Assembly: GCF_900492205.1 (NCBI RefSeq)
Contig: NZ_UEYQ01000001.1
Coordinates: 614,001-678,000 of the forward strand
From: Ciceribacter sp. T2.26MG-112.2
Lineage (GTDB): Bacteria > Pseudomonadota > Alphaproteobacteria > Rhizobiales > Rhizobiaceae
Direction of reading: 5' to 3'
DNA length: 64,000 nucleotides
How positions within the stretch are numbered: the stretch's first letter is position 1; the number at the start of each line of letters is the position of its first letter. Of this stretch, positions 34,230 to 43,838 are shown piece by piece. The translations under genes were made by a program, and so were the position numbers. The notes beneath the pieces are model-generated. The model saw only the letters and a program-made list of their open reading frames with translations, ran no database searches and was not told the DNA's origin.

Positions 34230-35808
34230 CTATCTGATGGCCGTCGACGTGGGCACCGGCAGCGTGAGGGCCGGCATATTCGACCTGCGCGGTACGCAAC
34301 GCGCCCGCCACACCACGCCGATTTCACTGCATCAGCCGCGGGAAAAACACCTCGAGCAGGACAGCGAGGAGATCTGGACGGCGGTCTGCCGGTCGGTCCG
34401 CGCCGCGATCGAACTGGCGGGCCTGTCGGGTGACGACATCGCGGCGATCGGCTTCGATGCGACATGCTCGCTGGTCGTGCGAGACCGCACAGGAAAGCCG
34501 CTCTCGATCTCGACCACGGGCCGAGACAATCTCGATACGCTCTTGTGGATGGACCACCGTGCCGCCGAACAGGCCGAACGCTGCAATGCGACGGAGGCCC
34601 CGCTGCTGCGCCGCTATGGTGGGCGTCTCTCCGCCGAAATGCAGGTGCCGAAACTCCTCTGGCTGAAGGAGAATATGCCCGCTGTCTGGGATGAAGCAGG
34701 CCTGATCTTCGACCTGTGCGACTATCTCACATGGCGCGCGACGGGCTCTTCGGCCCGCTCCCATTCGCCGCTGGCATCGAAATGGGGTTATACGCCGGAA
34801 GGCCCCGGCACGCGGCCGGACGATTTCTACAGGCTCGTCGGGCTCGACGACCTGGCCGAGCGTGCCGGCTTGCCGCCAAGCGCCCTGCCGCCGACGCGGC
34901 CGGTCGGCAATCTCTCCGAATGGGCCGCGGACGAACTGGGCCTCAGCCCGGCCTGCCTGGTCGCGCCGGGGCTGATCGATGCCTATGCCGGCACGATCGC
35001 CCTGTTCGCATCGAAGCTCGCGACGGCGGTTGACCGCCTGGAAACCCATGCCGCCCTGATCGCCGGAACCTCCAGCTGCGTCGTGCAACTGACACACGAC
35101 GAACGCCAGGCCGAGGGGTGCTGGGGCGCGTTTCGCGACGTGGCCATCGCCGGCCTCTGGCTGACGGAGGCTGGGCAATCCGCCTCAGGTGCCTTGCTCG
35201 ATCATATATTGCGGACCCATCCCGCCGGCGGAGAGCCGACCCAGACACGCCACGCCCAGGTGCTCGACCATATCGCCGGGCGTCGGGCAGAGCGCGGTCC
35301 GGGCTATGGCCTTCCCATCCATGTCCTGCCCGATTTCCACGGCACCCGTTCGCCGACCACCGATCCGGACCTGACCGGCACCATTGCCGGAATGACGCTC
35401 GATCGCAGCTTCGAGGGCCTGTGCCGCCTGTATTGGCGCACCTGCGTCGCACTCGCCTGCGGCATCCGCCACATCATCGGGCAGATGCCGGGAGAGCCGG
35501 ATCGGATCGAGACGCTGGCGATTGCCGGCGGCTTTTCCCATCATCCGCTCATCCCGCAACTCTATGCCGACGTGCTGGGCTACACGATCCTGACGCCGGT
35601 CGACCAGGATGCCGTCCTGCTCGGAACGGCGCAGCATGCGGCGGTGACCGCCGGCCTTTTCGCCGACATGGCCTCCGCCGGCCGCGCCATGGCGATCCGC
35701 ACGAACGCGACCCCACCCGACGCGGCGACCCGGAACCATTACGAACGGGACTATGCGGCGCTGCTGATCATGATGCGGCACCGGGCGGAACTGACACAGC
35801 TGCTTTGA
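34222..35808 (+). CDS. FGGY-family pentulose/ribulose-type kinase
   Basis: A 528-residue sugar kinase. The ATP-binding phosphate 1 motif MAVDVGTGSVRAGIFD opens the protein; LWMDHRAAEQAERCN and AGTSSCVVQLT are FGGY segments, and IAGGFSHHPLIPQLYADVLG marks the C-terminal ATPase half. The size and DHRA motif fit the ribulose-kinase-like (YpCarbK) group more than xylulokinase. It may phosphorylate the ketose from arabitol or ribitol oxidation. It is last in the smo-mtlK operon. Confidence 0.82.
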   Translation: MRDYLMAVDVGTGSVRAGIFDLRGTQRARHTTPISLHQPREKHLEQDSEEIWTAVCRSVRAAIELAGLSGDDIAAIGFDATCSLVVRDRTGKPLSISTTGRDNLDTLLWMDHRAAEQAERCNATEAPLLRRYGGRLSAEMQVPKLLWLKENMPAVWDEAGLIFDLCDYLTWRATGSSARSHSPLASKWGYTPEGPGTRPDDFYRLVGLDDLAERAGLPPSALPPTRPVGNLSEWAADELGLSPACLVAPGLIDAYAGTIALFASKLATAVDRLETHAALIAGTSSCVVQLTHDERQAEGCWGAFRDVAIAGLWLTEAGQSASGALLDHILRTHPAGGEPTQTRHAQVLDHIAGRRAERGPGYGLPIHVLPDFHGTRSPTTDPDLTGTIAGMTLDRSFEGLCRLYWRTCVALACGIRHIIGQMPGEPDRIETLAIAGGFSHHPLIPQLYADVLGYTILTPVDQDAVLLGTAQHAAVTAGLFADMASAGRAMAIRTNATPPDAATRNHYERDYAALLIMMRHRAELTQLL

Positions 35809-35876
35809 ACCACCGGTGCGGTCCACCCGCGTCTCTGAGACGAAAGTGGCGGCAGGATCGATCGGTGATCGCGACA

Positions 35877-36185
35877 TCAGATACCCAGCGATCCGGACCG
35901 GAATACCGAGGGCATGTCGGGCGGGTCGAGATGCGTGTCATAGTTGCTTGTGCAGCGTATCGTGCCGCTCATCTCGTCCCTGAGGCAGATTTCGAAGCCG
36001 TCGTCGTCGAGAAAGAAGGCAGCGCAGGTATTGCCTTTCATTCCGTCCGGCAGCAGGCAAATCTCCGCTACCGGTTCGTCAAGTCCGTCGGTGTCGGGCG
36101 CCTCCTGCATTTCCCCCCGCGCAGACAGGGGGAAGGCAAGGCCGGAGTAGATCGCGACCAATGTCATGACTGCAATTTTATCCAT
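35877..36185 (-). CDS. Small secreted cysteine-containing protein
   Basis: A 102-residue protein with an N-terminal signal (ATG, then VAIYSGLAFPLSARGE) and four cysteines in a short core (EICLLPDG; NTCAAFF; FEICLRDE; IRCTSNY), which could form two disulfides in the periplasm. I recognise no family. It lies 21 bp downstream of the SH3-type secreted protein on the same strand and may be cotranscribed. Confidence 0.6.
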   Translation of the reverse strand: MDKIAVMTLVAIYSGLAFPLSARGEMQEAPDTDGLDEPVAEICLLPDGMKGNTCAAFFLDDDGFEICLRDEMSGTIRCTSNYDTHLDPPDMPSVFRSGSLGI

Positions 36186-36206
36186 GGTGTTTCGCGCCTC
36201 TCGTCT

Positions 36207-36875
36207 TCAGGGCCGAAAAACGCGTGTGCCGGTCGCCGTGCCGCCGCGCGGGCCGGTTCGGGTCACCGTGCAGCTGCGGTCGTTCGCACTACAGCTGCGC
36301 ACCCGCGACGCGTTGCTGCCATAGGGGCCGACCACGCTGCGGGTCGCCGTGCATTCGCCGCCCGAGCAGCTGCGGGTTTGGTTCGCGGAGCCTCCATAGA
36401 CACCCGTGGTCGAGCGGGTCGCGGTACAACGGCCATCGGCGCAATCGACCGAGCGGTCATAGGACGTCACCCGACCGGCCGGATATGGACCGTAATGGCC
36501 CCAGTTCCGATACCACGGATAGGCGGCGTAATACCTATCCCAATAGGCCCGGTTGTAGGCAACCACGGTGACGCCCGCGGCCGGGGCGATGGCCGGCGTC
36601 AGCACCACGGGCGCGCCCTGGTGGACGATCTGGATATAGTTGGCCGCGACCCAGCCGCGATAGGATCCGAATGTGATGTCGCACCAGCTGTATCCAGCAA
36701 GACAGCCGTATGTGTCGATGCGGGCGCCGACCGGAACCACGGTGACGACGGGATAGGCGGTCGAGGGCCCTGCCCGCAGATTGACGTTTCCGGTCGTAAC
36801 CGCAACGGTCGCCGCTGCGGCGACCGACGGGGCCCCCGCTAGGATTGCGAGGGCGAACAGCAGTTTTTTCAGCAT
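36207..36875 (-). CDS. Secreted bacterial SH3-domain protein with Cys-rich repeats
   Basis: A 222-residue periplasmic or surface protein. A signal peptide ends near VAAAA. An SH3b domain (about residues 23-85) has NVNLRAGPSTAYPVV and SYRGWVAANYI. After a Tyr/Trp-rich spacer come three Cys-rich repeats of the pattern C-x(4-5)-CTATRS-x-x-GxYG, the last divergent. SH3b domains often bind peptidoglycan. The chosen ATG follows GGAGAGAAGG; an alternative lies four codons upstream. The following 274-base gap to the RND operon holds a terminator and nothing else I can support. Confidence 0.8.
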   Translation of the reverse strand: MLKKLLFALAILAGAPSVAAAATVAVTTGNVNLRAGPSTAYPVVTVVPVGARIDTYGCLAGYSWCDITFGSYRGWVAANYIQIVHQGAPVVLTPAIAPAAGVTVVAYNRAYWDRYYAAYPWYRNWGHYGPYPAGRVTSYDRSVDCADGRCTATRSTTGVYGGSANQTRSCSGGECTATRSVVGPYGSNASRVRSCSANDRSCTVTRTGPRGGTATGTRVFRP

Positions 36876-37100
36876 CCTTCTCTCCATTTGTCCAAGGCTG
36901 CCAGCGCAGCCGGAATAGGAAAAGGATGCGCGCCGGACTTGGCCGCTGTCTTTCACCGCCGTATCGATTTGTATCGTTCTGTATCAGCCCCTTCATACGC
37001 TATCCCGCCGGTCGGTCCGTCGATCCGGATCGGTGACGCCGGCCATAGCCCGGATTTCTCGCCACGGCATTGTTCGGAACCCTGAAGAACAGCAGACAGC

Positions 37101-37129
37101 AAAGGAGGCCCGTCGTTCGGACCTCCTTT
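37101..37129 (-). terminator. Terminator of the RND efflux operon
   Basis: Arms AAAGGAGG and CCTCCTTT with a 13-nt spacer lie 21 bases after the RND stop codon. Confidence 0.65.
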
Positions 37130-37149
37130 CCAGCTCACCTCCGCATGGC

Positions 37150-40100
37150 CTATTCCGCAGCGATGCGGTGGTTGTCCGCTCGGCCTTCCGGGTGCACGTT
37201 CGCCTCGTGGTGGATCAGCGGGCGATTGCCCGTGAGGCGACGAAGCAGCACATAGAAGACCGGCGTCATGAAGATGCCGAAGAAGGTGACACCGATCATG
37301 CCGGAGAAGACGGCAAGGCCCATGGCAGCGCGCATTTCCGCCCCCGCTCCGGTCGACAGCACCAGAGGCACGACACCCATGATGAATGCCATCGACGTCA
37401 TGAGGATCGGTCGAAGGCGAAGACGGCTCGCCTCGATCGCCGCCTGGAGCGGCATTCGGCCTTCGAACTCCAGTTCCCGGGCGAATTCGACGATCAGGAT
37501 CGCGTTCTTCGCCGAGAGCCCCACAAGCACCATCAGGCCGATCTGGGTGAAGATGTTGTTGTCCCCACCCGTGTACCAGACACCGGCCAGCGCGGCGAGC
37601 ACGCCCATGGGCACGATCATGATGATCGCGATCGGCAGCGTCAGGCTTTCATACTGGGCCGCCAGCACCAGATAGACGAGCAGAAGCGCCAAGGGGAAGA
37701 CGACGATGCTCGAATTTCCGGCGAGGATCTGCTGATAGGTCAGATCCGTCCATTCGAAGGTGATGCCGTTCGGCAGCGTCTCGTCGGCGATGCGCTCGAT
37801 CGCCGCCTGCGCCTGACCCGACGAAAAGCCCGGCGCCGGACCGCCATTGATGTCGGCGGCGAGGAACCCGTTATAACGCGTGGTGCGCTCGGGGCCCGTA
37901 GTGCTGTCGACCTTCAAAAGCGCCGAAAGCGGAATCATCTGCCCGCTGCGCGAGCGCACCTGGAGCTGGCCGATATCCTCCGGCCTCGCCCGGAAGGCGG
38001 CATCGGCCTGGACCCGGACGCTGTAGGTGCGGCCAAAGGCATTGAAGTCGTTGACGTAGAGCGAGCCGAGATAGATCTGCAGCGTCTCGAACACGTCCGT
38101 CACCGACACACCGAGCTGTTCCGCCTTGGCGCGGTCGAGATCGGCATAGAGCTGCGGCACATTGATCTGGAAGCTGGAGAACAGGCCCGCAAGCTCCGGC
38201 GCCTGGTAGGCCTTGCCGAGGAACGCCTTGGTCGCCTCGTCGAGCGCCTGGTAGCCAAGCCCGGCACGGTCCTCGATCTGCAGCTTGAAGCCGCCGGTGG
38301 AGCCGAGGCCGTTGACCGGCGGCGGCGGGAACATGGCGATGAAGGCGTCCTGGATGCCCGAAAACTTCTGGTTCAACTGCATGGCGATGGCACCGCCGGA
38401 GAGTTCCGGCGTCGTGCGCTCGGAAAAATCGTCGAGAACGGCAAACACGATGCCCGAGTTCGAACCGATGGTGAAACCGTTGATCGACAGGCCGGGGAAG
38501 GCAATGGCATGGGCGACGCCCGGCTGTTCCAGCGCGATGTCGCTCATCCGCTTGATCACGTCCTCCGTTCGGTCCAGCGTCGCACCGTCCGGCAATTGCG
38601 CAAAGCCGATCAGATACTGCTTGTCCTGCGCCGGGACGAAGCCACCGGGAACCGCGTTGAAGACGGCATAGGTGGCGCCGATCAGGGCCAGATAGACGAC
38701 CATGACCAGCGACTTGCGCGACAGGAGACCGCCGACGCTGCGGCCGTAGCCGTTCGATGCCGCGCCAAACGCCCGGTTGAAGCCGCGGAAGAACCAGCCG
38801 AAGACCCGATCCATGGCCCGTGTCAGCCAGTCCTTGGGCGCATGATGATCCTTCAGCAGAAGGGCGGCCAGGGCCGGCGACAGGGTGAGCGAGTTGATGG
38901 CGGAAATCACGGTCGAGATGGCGATGGTCAGCGCGAACTGGCGATAGAACTGGCCGGAAAGACCGCTAATGAACGCCAAGGGCACGAAGACCGCGACCAG
39001 CACCAGCGCAATCGCGATGATCGGCCCCGACACTTCCCGCATGGCGCGATAGGTCGCCTCGCGCGGCGTCAGCCCGTTCTCGATATTACGCTCGACGTTT
39101 TCGACGACGACGATCGCGTCGTCCACCACGATGCCGATGGCAAGCACCAGCCCGAACAGCGTCAGCGCATTGATCGAGAAGCCGAAGGCATACATCACCG
39201 CAAAGGTGCCGATGATCGAGACCGGCACGGCGATCAGCGGAATGATCGACGCGCGCCAGGTTTGCAGGAAGAGGATCACGACAAGGACCACGAGGGCCAC
39301 GGCCTCCAGCAGCGTGTCGACGACCTTCTCGATCGACGCACGCACGAACTCGGTGGTGTCGTAGACGATCTCGTATTTCACCCCGTCAGGCATGGCGAGC
39401 TGAAGCTGGTCCATGGTGGCGCGCACATTGTCGGCGATCTCGATGGCATTGGAACCGGGCGCCTGCAGCACGGCGATCGCCACTGCCGGCTGACCGTCGA
39501 GCAGCGAACGCAGCGTATAGTCGGCCGCCCCCATCTCGATGCGCGCGACGTCCTTGAGGCGTGTGATCTCACCCTCATTGCCCGTCTTGACGATGATCTC
39601 GCCGAATTCCTCCGGCGTGCTGAGGCGTCCCTGGGCATTGACGTTGAGCTGCAGCTCGACACCGCTCGGGCTCGGCGATGCGCCGATGATGCCGGCCGCG
39701 GCCTGCACGTTCTGCTGGCGGATGGCATTGGTGATGTCGCTTGCGGCGAGCGCATGTTCGGCAGCCTTCTGCGGATCGATCCAGATGCGCATGGCATAGT
39801 CGCCGGCACCGAAGACCTGAACCTGGCCGGCGCCCTCGATGCGGGCGAGACGGTCCTTGATGTTCAACGTCGCGTAATTGCGCAGATAGGTCACGTCGTA
39901 GCGGTCGGTTGTCGATACCAGGTTGACCACCATGATGAAGTCGGGCGAACTCTTGACCGTGGTCACCCCGATCGCGCGAACCTCCGCCGGCAGGCGCGGT
40001 TCGGCCTGTGAGACACGGTTCTGCACGAGCTGTTGCGCCTTGTCCGGATCCGTGCCGAGCTTGAACGTGACGGTCGTCGTCAGCACGCCGTCGGACGTCG

Positions 40101-40350
40101 CCTGGCTGTTCATGTAGAGCATGTCGTCGACGCCGTTGATCTGCTCCTCGAGCGGGGTTGCCACCGTCTCGGAAATGACCACGGGATTGGCGCCGGGATA
40201 GACTGCGCGCACGACGATCGATGGCGGCACGACCTCCGGATATTCCGAGATCGGCAGCGACCGCATGCCGATCAGGCCGGCAACGACGATGAGGATCGAC
40301 AACACGGCAGCAAACACCGGCCGGTCGACAAAAAAGCGGGAAATACTCAT
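37150..40350 (-). CDS. RND multidrug efflux pump, MexF/BepG type
   Basis: A 1066-residue HAE1-family inner-membrane pump with 12 helices and two large periplasmic loops. The start MSISRFFVDRPVFAAVLSIL is the usual N terminus; an in-frame ATG at 40383 adds 11 residues. Proton-relay aspartates are in GIVVDDAIVVVENVERN. The sequence is close along its length to MexF-type pumps (NPxVISETVA, LFGLVLAIGIVVDDAI, FVPLAFISGLSGQFYRQFA). It lies downstream of its adaptor. No outer-membrane factor gene is in the operon, so it must use one encoded elsewhere. Confidence 0.93.
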   Translation of the reverse strand: MSISRFFVDRPVFAAVLSILIVVAGLIGMRSLPISEYPEVVPPSIVVRAVYPGANPVVISETVATPLEEQINGVDDMLYMNSQATSDGVLTTTVTFKLGTDPDKAQQLVQNRVSQAEPRLPAEVRAIGVTTVKSSPDFIMVVNLVSTTDRYDVTYLRNYATLNIKDRLARIEGAGQVQVFGAGDYAMRIWIDPQKAAEHALAASDITNAIRQQNVQAAAGIIGASPSPSGVELQLNVNAQGRLSTPEEFGEIIVKTGNEGEITRLKDVARIEMGAADYTLRSLLDGQPAVAIAVLQAPGSNAIEIADNVRATMDQLQLAMPDGVKYEIVYDTTEFVRASIEKVVDTLLEAVALVVLVVILFLQTWRASIIPLIAVPVSIIGTFAVMYAFGFSINALTLFGLVLAIGIVVDDAIVVVENVERNIENGLTPREATYRAMREVSGPIIAIALVLVAVFVPLAFISGLSGQFYRQFALTIAISTVISAINSLTLSPALAALLLKDHHAPKDWLTRAMDRVFGWFFRGFNRAFGAASNGYGRSVGGLLSRKSLVMVVYLALIGATYAVFNAVPGGFVPAQDKQYLIGFAQLPDGATLDRTEDVIKRMSDIALEQPGVAHAIAFPGLSINGFTIGSNSGIVFAVLDDFSERTTPELSGGAIAMQLNQKFSGIQDAFIAMFPPPPVNGLGSTGGFKLQIEDRAGLGYQALDEATKAFLGKAYQAPELAGLFSSFQINVPQLYADLDRAKAEQLGVSVTDVFETLQIYLGSLYVNDFNAFGRTYSVRVQADAAFRARPEDIGQLQVRSRSGQMIPLSALLKVDSTTGPERTTRYNGFLAADINGGPAPGFSSGQAQAAIERIADETLPNGITFEWTDLTYQQILAGNSSIVVFPLALLLVYLVLAAQYESLTLPIAIIMIVPMGVLAALAGVWYTGGDNNIFTQIGLMVLVGLSAKNAILIVEFARELEFEGRMPLQAAIEASRLRLRPILMTSMAFIMGVVPLVLSTGAGAEMRAAMGLAVFSGMIGVTFFGIFMTPVFYVLLRRLTGNRPLIHHEANVHPEGRADNHRIAAE

Positions 40351-40467
40351 TTCGAAGCCCTCTCCAGGGTGAAATTTCGACAAAAAGTCCTAGCCGGCGG
40401 ACCAGTGTCCGCCAGAGGATCGAATGCGATGCGCAAAGCGGCGAGGCCGACGCCCCGCCCTCTAGAT

Positions 40468-41667
40468 TCAGTTGACGGCCGCGACGGCCTCCTTGGTCTG
40501 CGGATCGACAAGCGCGCCAGGACGTACGCGCTGCAGCCCGTTGACGATGACCTTGTCGCCATCGGCAAGCCCGCTCGCGACGATCCGCTCGCCATCGGCA
40601 ATGCCGCCGAGCTCGACCGGGCGATAGGCCACCTTGTTTTCGGCATCGACGATGAAGACGAACTTCTTGTCCTGATCGGTTCCGATCGCCTTTTCGCTGA
40701 CAAGGATCCGGTTGTCCGGTCGCGGTTCGCCCATGCGAATGCGCACGAACTGCCCGGGGATCAGCAGCCCGTGCGGATTGTCGATCACGGCGCGAACCGG
40801 GATGGTGCCGCTCGAGGCATCCACTTCATTGCCGATCAGTTGCAGCTTGCCCTTGATCGGTGTCCCTTCGTCGGCGAGCGTGCCGATCTCGACCGGGATC
40901 TGGTCGATCGGCGGCAGCGCGCCGTCGGTCGCCGGCAGCCTGGAAAGCGCCCGCGCGACGATCTCCTCGCTGGCGTTGAAGCTGGCATAGATCGGGTCGG
41001 ACGAGACCAGCGTCGTCAATGCCGACGAGGTGGAGCCCGCAGCGACGAGGTTTCCGACGGTGATCTCGATCTTGCCGGCGCGGCCGGAAACGGGTGCGCG
41101 CACCTTGGTATAGTCCAGCTCGAGTTCGGCGGAACGAAGAACGGCCTGGGCCGTCTTCAGCGCGGCTTCCGCTTCGGCAACGGCGTGCTGACGCTGGTCG
41201 AGATCGCTCTGCGAGATCGTGCGATTGCTCGCCAGCCGGCGGCCGCGTTCGAGTTCGGTATTCGCCAGCGCCACACGGGCTTCCGCGGAGGCGACCTGCC
41301 CATTGGCCTGGGCAACGGTCGCCTCATAGGGCGCGGGATCGATGGTGAAGAGGAGGTCTCCGGCCTTCACCAACGCGCCCTCGCGGAAATTGACGGACTG
41401 GATCGCCCCGCCGACACGGGGACGGATCTCGACCCGGTCCACGGCTTCCAGCCGGCCCGAAAATTCCTGCCAGGTGGTGACGTCGCGGCTCTTTACCACG
41501 GCCACGGTCACCGGCGTCGCCGGCGGAGCGGCGGTCGCGGCACCCGCCGCCGTCTCCGCGGCGGCTCGGCTGAACGGCGTGTCGAGGAATAGTGCGGCGG
41601 CCGAAATGGACGCAGCCAGTCCCAGGCCGGTGCCCAGGAGGGCCCAGCGTCTTGCTTTCTCTGTCAT
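40468..41667 (-). CDS. RND efflux periplasmic adaptor (membrane fusion protein)
   Basis: A 399-residue MexE/AcrA-like adaptor. An N-terminal hydrophobic segment precedes an Ala-rich stretch; the lipoyl halves contain RVEIRPRVGGAIQSVNFREGALVKAGDLLFTIDP and VRAPVSGRAGKIEITVGNLV around an alpha hairpin. It links the RND pump to an outer-membrane channel. It precedes the pump gene by 117 bp and follows the alpha/beta hydrolase gene. Confidence 0.92.
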   Translation of the reverse strand: MTEKARRWALLGTGLGLAASISAAALFLDTPFSRAAAETAAGAATAAPPATPVTVAVVKSRDVTTWQEFSGRLEAVDRVEIRPRVGGAIQSVNFREGALVKAGDLLFTIDPAPYEATVAQANGQVASAEARVALANTELERGRRLASNRTISQSDLDQRQHAVAEAEAALKTAQAVLRSAELELDYTKVRAPVSGRAGKIEITVGNLVAAGSTSSALTTLVSSDPIYASFNASEEIVARALSRLPATDGALPPIDQIPVEIGTLADEGTPIKGKLQLIGNEVDASSGTIPVRAVIDNPHGLLIPGQFVRIRMGEPRPDNRILVSEKAIGTDQDKKFVFIVDAENKVAYRPVELGGIADGERIVASGLADGDKVIVNGLQRVRPGALVDPQTKEAVAAVN

Positions 41668-41703
41668 GGTCTAGCTCCTTGCGGCCCTCACGGCCGCTTA
41701 AGA

Positions 41704-42519
41704 TCAAATCGTCTTCAAATCAGCTCTGCGAGCGCAGATGTCGCGTACGAAGCCTGCGAACTCGCTGCTTGCGCTTTCCTGCCAACTCGGGGCTTCCTCC
41801 GTCTTCCCGCCATATACCGATGGCCAGCCTGCCCTGGCGGGAAGGACATGCTGTCGAACCTCGACACCCGCGCTCTTCAGTCGCTGGGCATAGGAGAGGG
41901 TCTCGTCGAGAAGCGGATCATCCTCCGACGAAAGCAGCAGCGCCGGCGCAAGTCCCGCCAACCGAGAACAACCGGACGGAGCCGCATACGGATGGCAGAT
42001 CCCGCCGCTCAGATAATGGCTCCATCCCTCCGCCCAGAGATCCCGCATGCCGATTGCTTCGGCCTTGCGGAACGAGGGCGTCCCCATGAAGGGGTCGAGC
42101 AGCGGTGAGACCAGCACCTGACCGTCCAGTTCGTCGGCGAAATGGTCGCGCGCCTTGAGGCTGACCGCAGCAGCGATATTGCCGCCAGCTTCCGAGCCGC
42201 CGACCAGCAGCAAGGACTTGCGGTCACCGAAGCCTGCCCGCTTCTTCGCCATGTAGGAGAAGAGGGCAAATCCCACCTCGAGCGGCTTGGGGAAAACCGA
42301 ACCGAGGGCATTGTAATCCGGCACCACGACGATCGCGCCCGTCCCGGCGAGACATTCCGCCATCGGGCAATCGCCAAGCCCTACATGACGAAACCCACCC
42401 GCGTGGAAATAGATCAGGACCGGAGGACCCTTGCCATATTCCGCTCCCTGGTAGACCCGAACGGCAATGGGCCCAACGGCCACATTGTCCAGCGTCATAT
42501 CCTTGATCTCGACAGGCAT
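41704..42519 (-). CDS. Alpha/beta hydrolase-fold protein lacking the usual catalytic His
   Basis: A 271-residue hormone-sensitive-lipase-like protein. The oxyanion motif appears as FHAGGF (HGGG-like) at residues 39-43 and the nucleophile elbow as GGSEAGG with S109; D201 lies in SSEDDPLLDE. The expected HGF motif about 30 residues later is replaced by PARAGWPSV, so the catalytic His is not evident. It may be a divergent or inactive hydrolase. It sits between the LysR regulator and the RND adaptor and is probably part of the efflux operon. Confidence 0.8.
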   Translation of the reverse strand: MPVEIKDMTLDNVAVGPIAVRVYQGAEYGKGPPVLIYFHAGGFRHVGLGDCPMAECLAGTGAIVVVPDYNALGSVFPKPLEVGFALFSYMAKKRAGFGDRKSLLLVGGSEAGGNIAAAVSLKARDHFADELDGQVLVSPLLDPFMGTPSFRKAEAIGMRDLWAEGWSHYLSGGICHPYAAPSGCSRLAGLAPALLLSSEDDPLLDETLSYAQRLKSAGVEVRQHVLPARAGWPSVYGGKTEEAPSWQESASSEFAGFVRDICARRADLKTI

Positions 42520-42526
42520 CGAACAT

Positions 42527-42604
42527 TCACTCCGCGCGCCACAGGACCCGGACCGCGCTCACAAAGAGCGGGATCAGAACCGGCAGGTAGCGGGGAATGC
42601 GCAT
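42527..42604 (-). CDS. Possible 25-residue hydrophobic leader peptide
   Basis: A short reading frame, MRIPRYLPVLIPLFVSAVRV then LWRAE, with one hydrophobic segment. Its ATG follows AAGGGAAGGG at a good distance, and its stop lies 7 bases before the ATG of the alpha/beta hydrolase gene. It could be a small membrane protein or a leader peptide of the efflux operon. There is no homology evidence. Confidence 0.4.
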   Translation of the reverse strand: MRIPRYLPVLIPLFVSAVRVLWRAE

Positions 42605-42828
42605 GACAACAACCCTTCCCTTGTTAAACGGCCAACGGCTCGGGTCACCGGGAAGTTGCCAAAGGCGGTCTTACCGGGCACCGATCGGCATTTCAGATAC
42701 AGGAGTTCAATCCAAGCACATGTTGAGGGCCGGCTGTTTTCACCATCCCTCGGCATGATTGGCTTCTCTTGAGAACCAATGTACTTTATTCGCATTATTG
42801 AACAAGTACGGCAAATGCGAGCGCACTA

Positions 42829-42842
42829 TTCAAGATCTCGAA
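42829..42842. promoter_or_regulatory. Near-perfect dyad in the LysR-efflux intergenic region
   Basis: TTCAAGATCTCGAA (one mismatched pair) lies 34 bases before the LysR ATG, in the 272-base divergent region 42605-42876. LysR-family regulators bind interrupted dyads between divergent genes, so this is a candidate operator. No other gene is seen in that gap. Confidence 0.45.
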
Positions 42843-42876
42843 CAATTTCGCATCGCATACTGACAGGAACCGACAC

Positions 42877-43800
42877 ATGGATCAGCTATCAGCCATGCGC
42901 GCATTCGTCCGGGTGGTCGAAACGGGCAATTTCACCCGCGCCGCCGAAGCGCTCAGCCTGCCCAAGGCGACGGTCACCAATCTCATCCAGGGGCTGGAGG
43001 CGCACCTTCATACCAAGCTCTTGAACCGCACTACCCGGCGCGTCATGGTGACCACGGACGGCGCCTTGTATTACGAGCGGGCAACGCAGATCATCGCCCA
43101 GCTCGACGAACTCGACACCAGCCTCTCAAACTCGCAGATGGCGCCGAGCGGCCGGCTGCGCGTGGAAATGGCGGGCGCCTTTGCCGACTGGATCGTCATC
43201 CCGGCCCTTCACGATTTTCACGCCCGCTTTCCGGAGATCCGCATCGACCTCGGCGTTGGCGACCGTCCCGTCGACTATCTCGCGGAAAATGTCGACTGCG
43301 CCTTGCGCGGCGGCGTTCCGGCCGACCAGTCGCTGATCGCCCGTCGGGTGTCGGAACTATCCATGATCACCTGCGCCGCGCCGGGGTACCTGGAAAGGCA
43401 CGGAACCCCGCAACACCCCCTGGAACTGGAGGACAGACATCACTGCGTCAGCTATTTCATGGCCCAGAACAATCGAACCATGGCCTTCGACTTCGAAAGG
43501 GACGGTGAGAAGATCGAGGTCAACGGTCGCTATCTCGTCGCCGTAAACGATGCGCGCAGCTATCTGACGGCGGCCTTGAACGGTCTCGGCATCTCTCCGC
43601 TCCCCCATTTCATGGCGGCAGAGGCGCTGGCAAAGGGCGACCTCGTGCGCGTCCTTCCAGAATGGCGCACCGAGCCGATTGCCCTCTATGTCGTCTATCC
43701 CCCCAACCGGCACCTGAGCAACAAGGTCAGGGTCTTCGTCGACTGGCTGGTGCGCCTGGTGACGAACTGGCAGCTCAATCTGCCGCCCGGGAGACGCTAG
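42877..43800 (+). CDS. LysR-family transcriptional regulator
   Basis: A 307-residue LysR regulator. The N-terminal winged helix-turn-helix (MDQLSAMRAFVRVVETGNFTR, AEALSLPKATVTNLIQGLE) is followed by a substrate-binding domain. The RxxxxTRRVMVTTDGALYYERA block places it in the CrgA/DsdC-like subgroup that often regulates oxidoreductases or pumps. It is divergent from the efflux operon and is its probable regulator. Confidence 0.9.
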   Translation: MDQLSAMRAFVRVVETGNFTRAAEALSLPKATVTNLIQGLEAHLHTKLLNRTTRRVMVTTDGALYYERATQIIAQLDELDTSLSNSQMAPSGRLRVEMAGAFADWIVIPALHDFHARFPEIRIDLGVGDRPVDYLAENVDCALRGGVPADQSLIARRVSELSMITCAAPGYLERHGTPQHPLELEDRHHCVSYFMAQNNRTMAFDFERDGEKIEVNGRYLVAVNDARSYLTAALNGLGISPLPHFMAAEALAKGDLVRVLPEWRTEPIALYVVYPPNRHLSNKVRVFVDWLVRLVTNWQLNLPPGRR

Positions 43801-43838
43801 CCGGCGACGCGCCGCAATCCGGTGCGTCGCACAATTCC

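Noticed and set aside
37033-40011. A very long plus-strand open frame (992 codons) opposite the RND pump gene
   Set aside because: It is antisense to a full-length, well-conserved RND gene and its translation is Arg/His/Asp-rich with no domain; long shadow frames are expected in GC-rich DNA.
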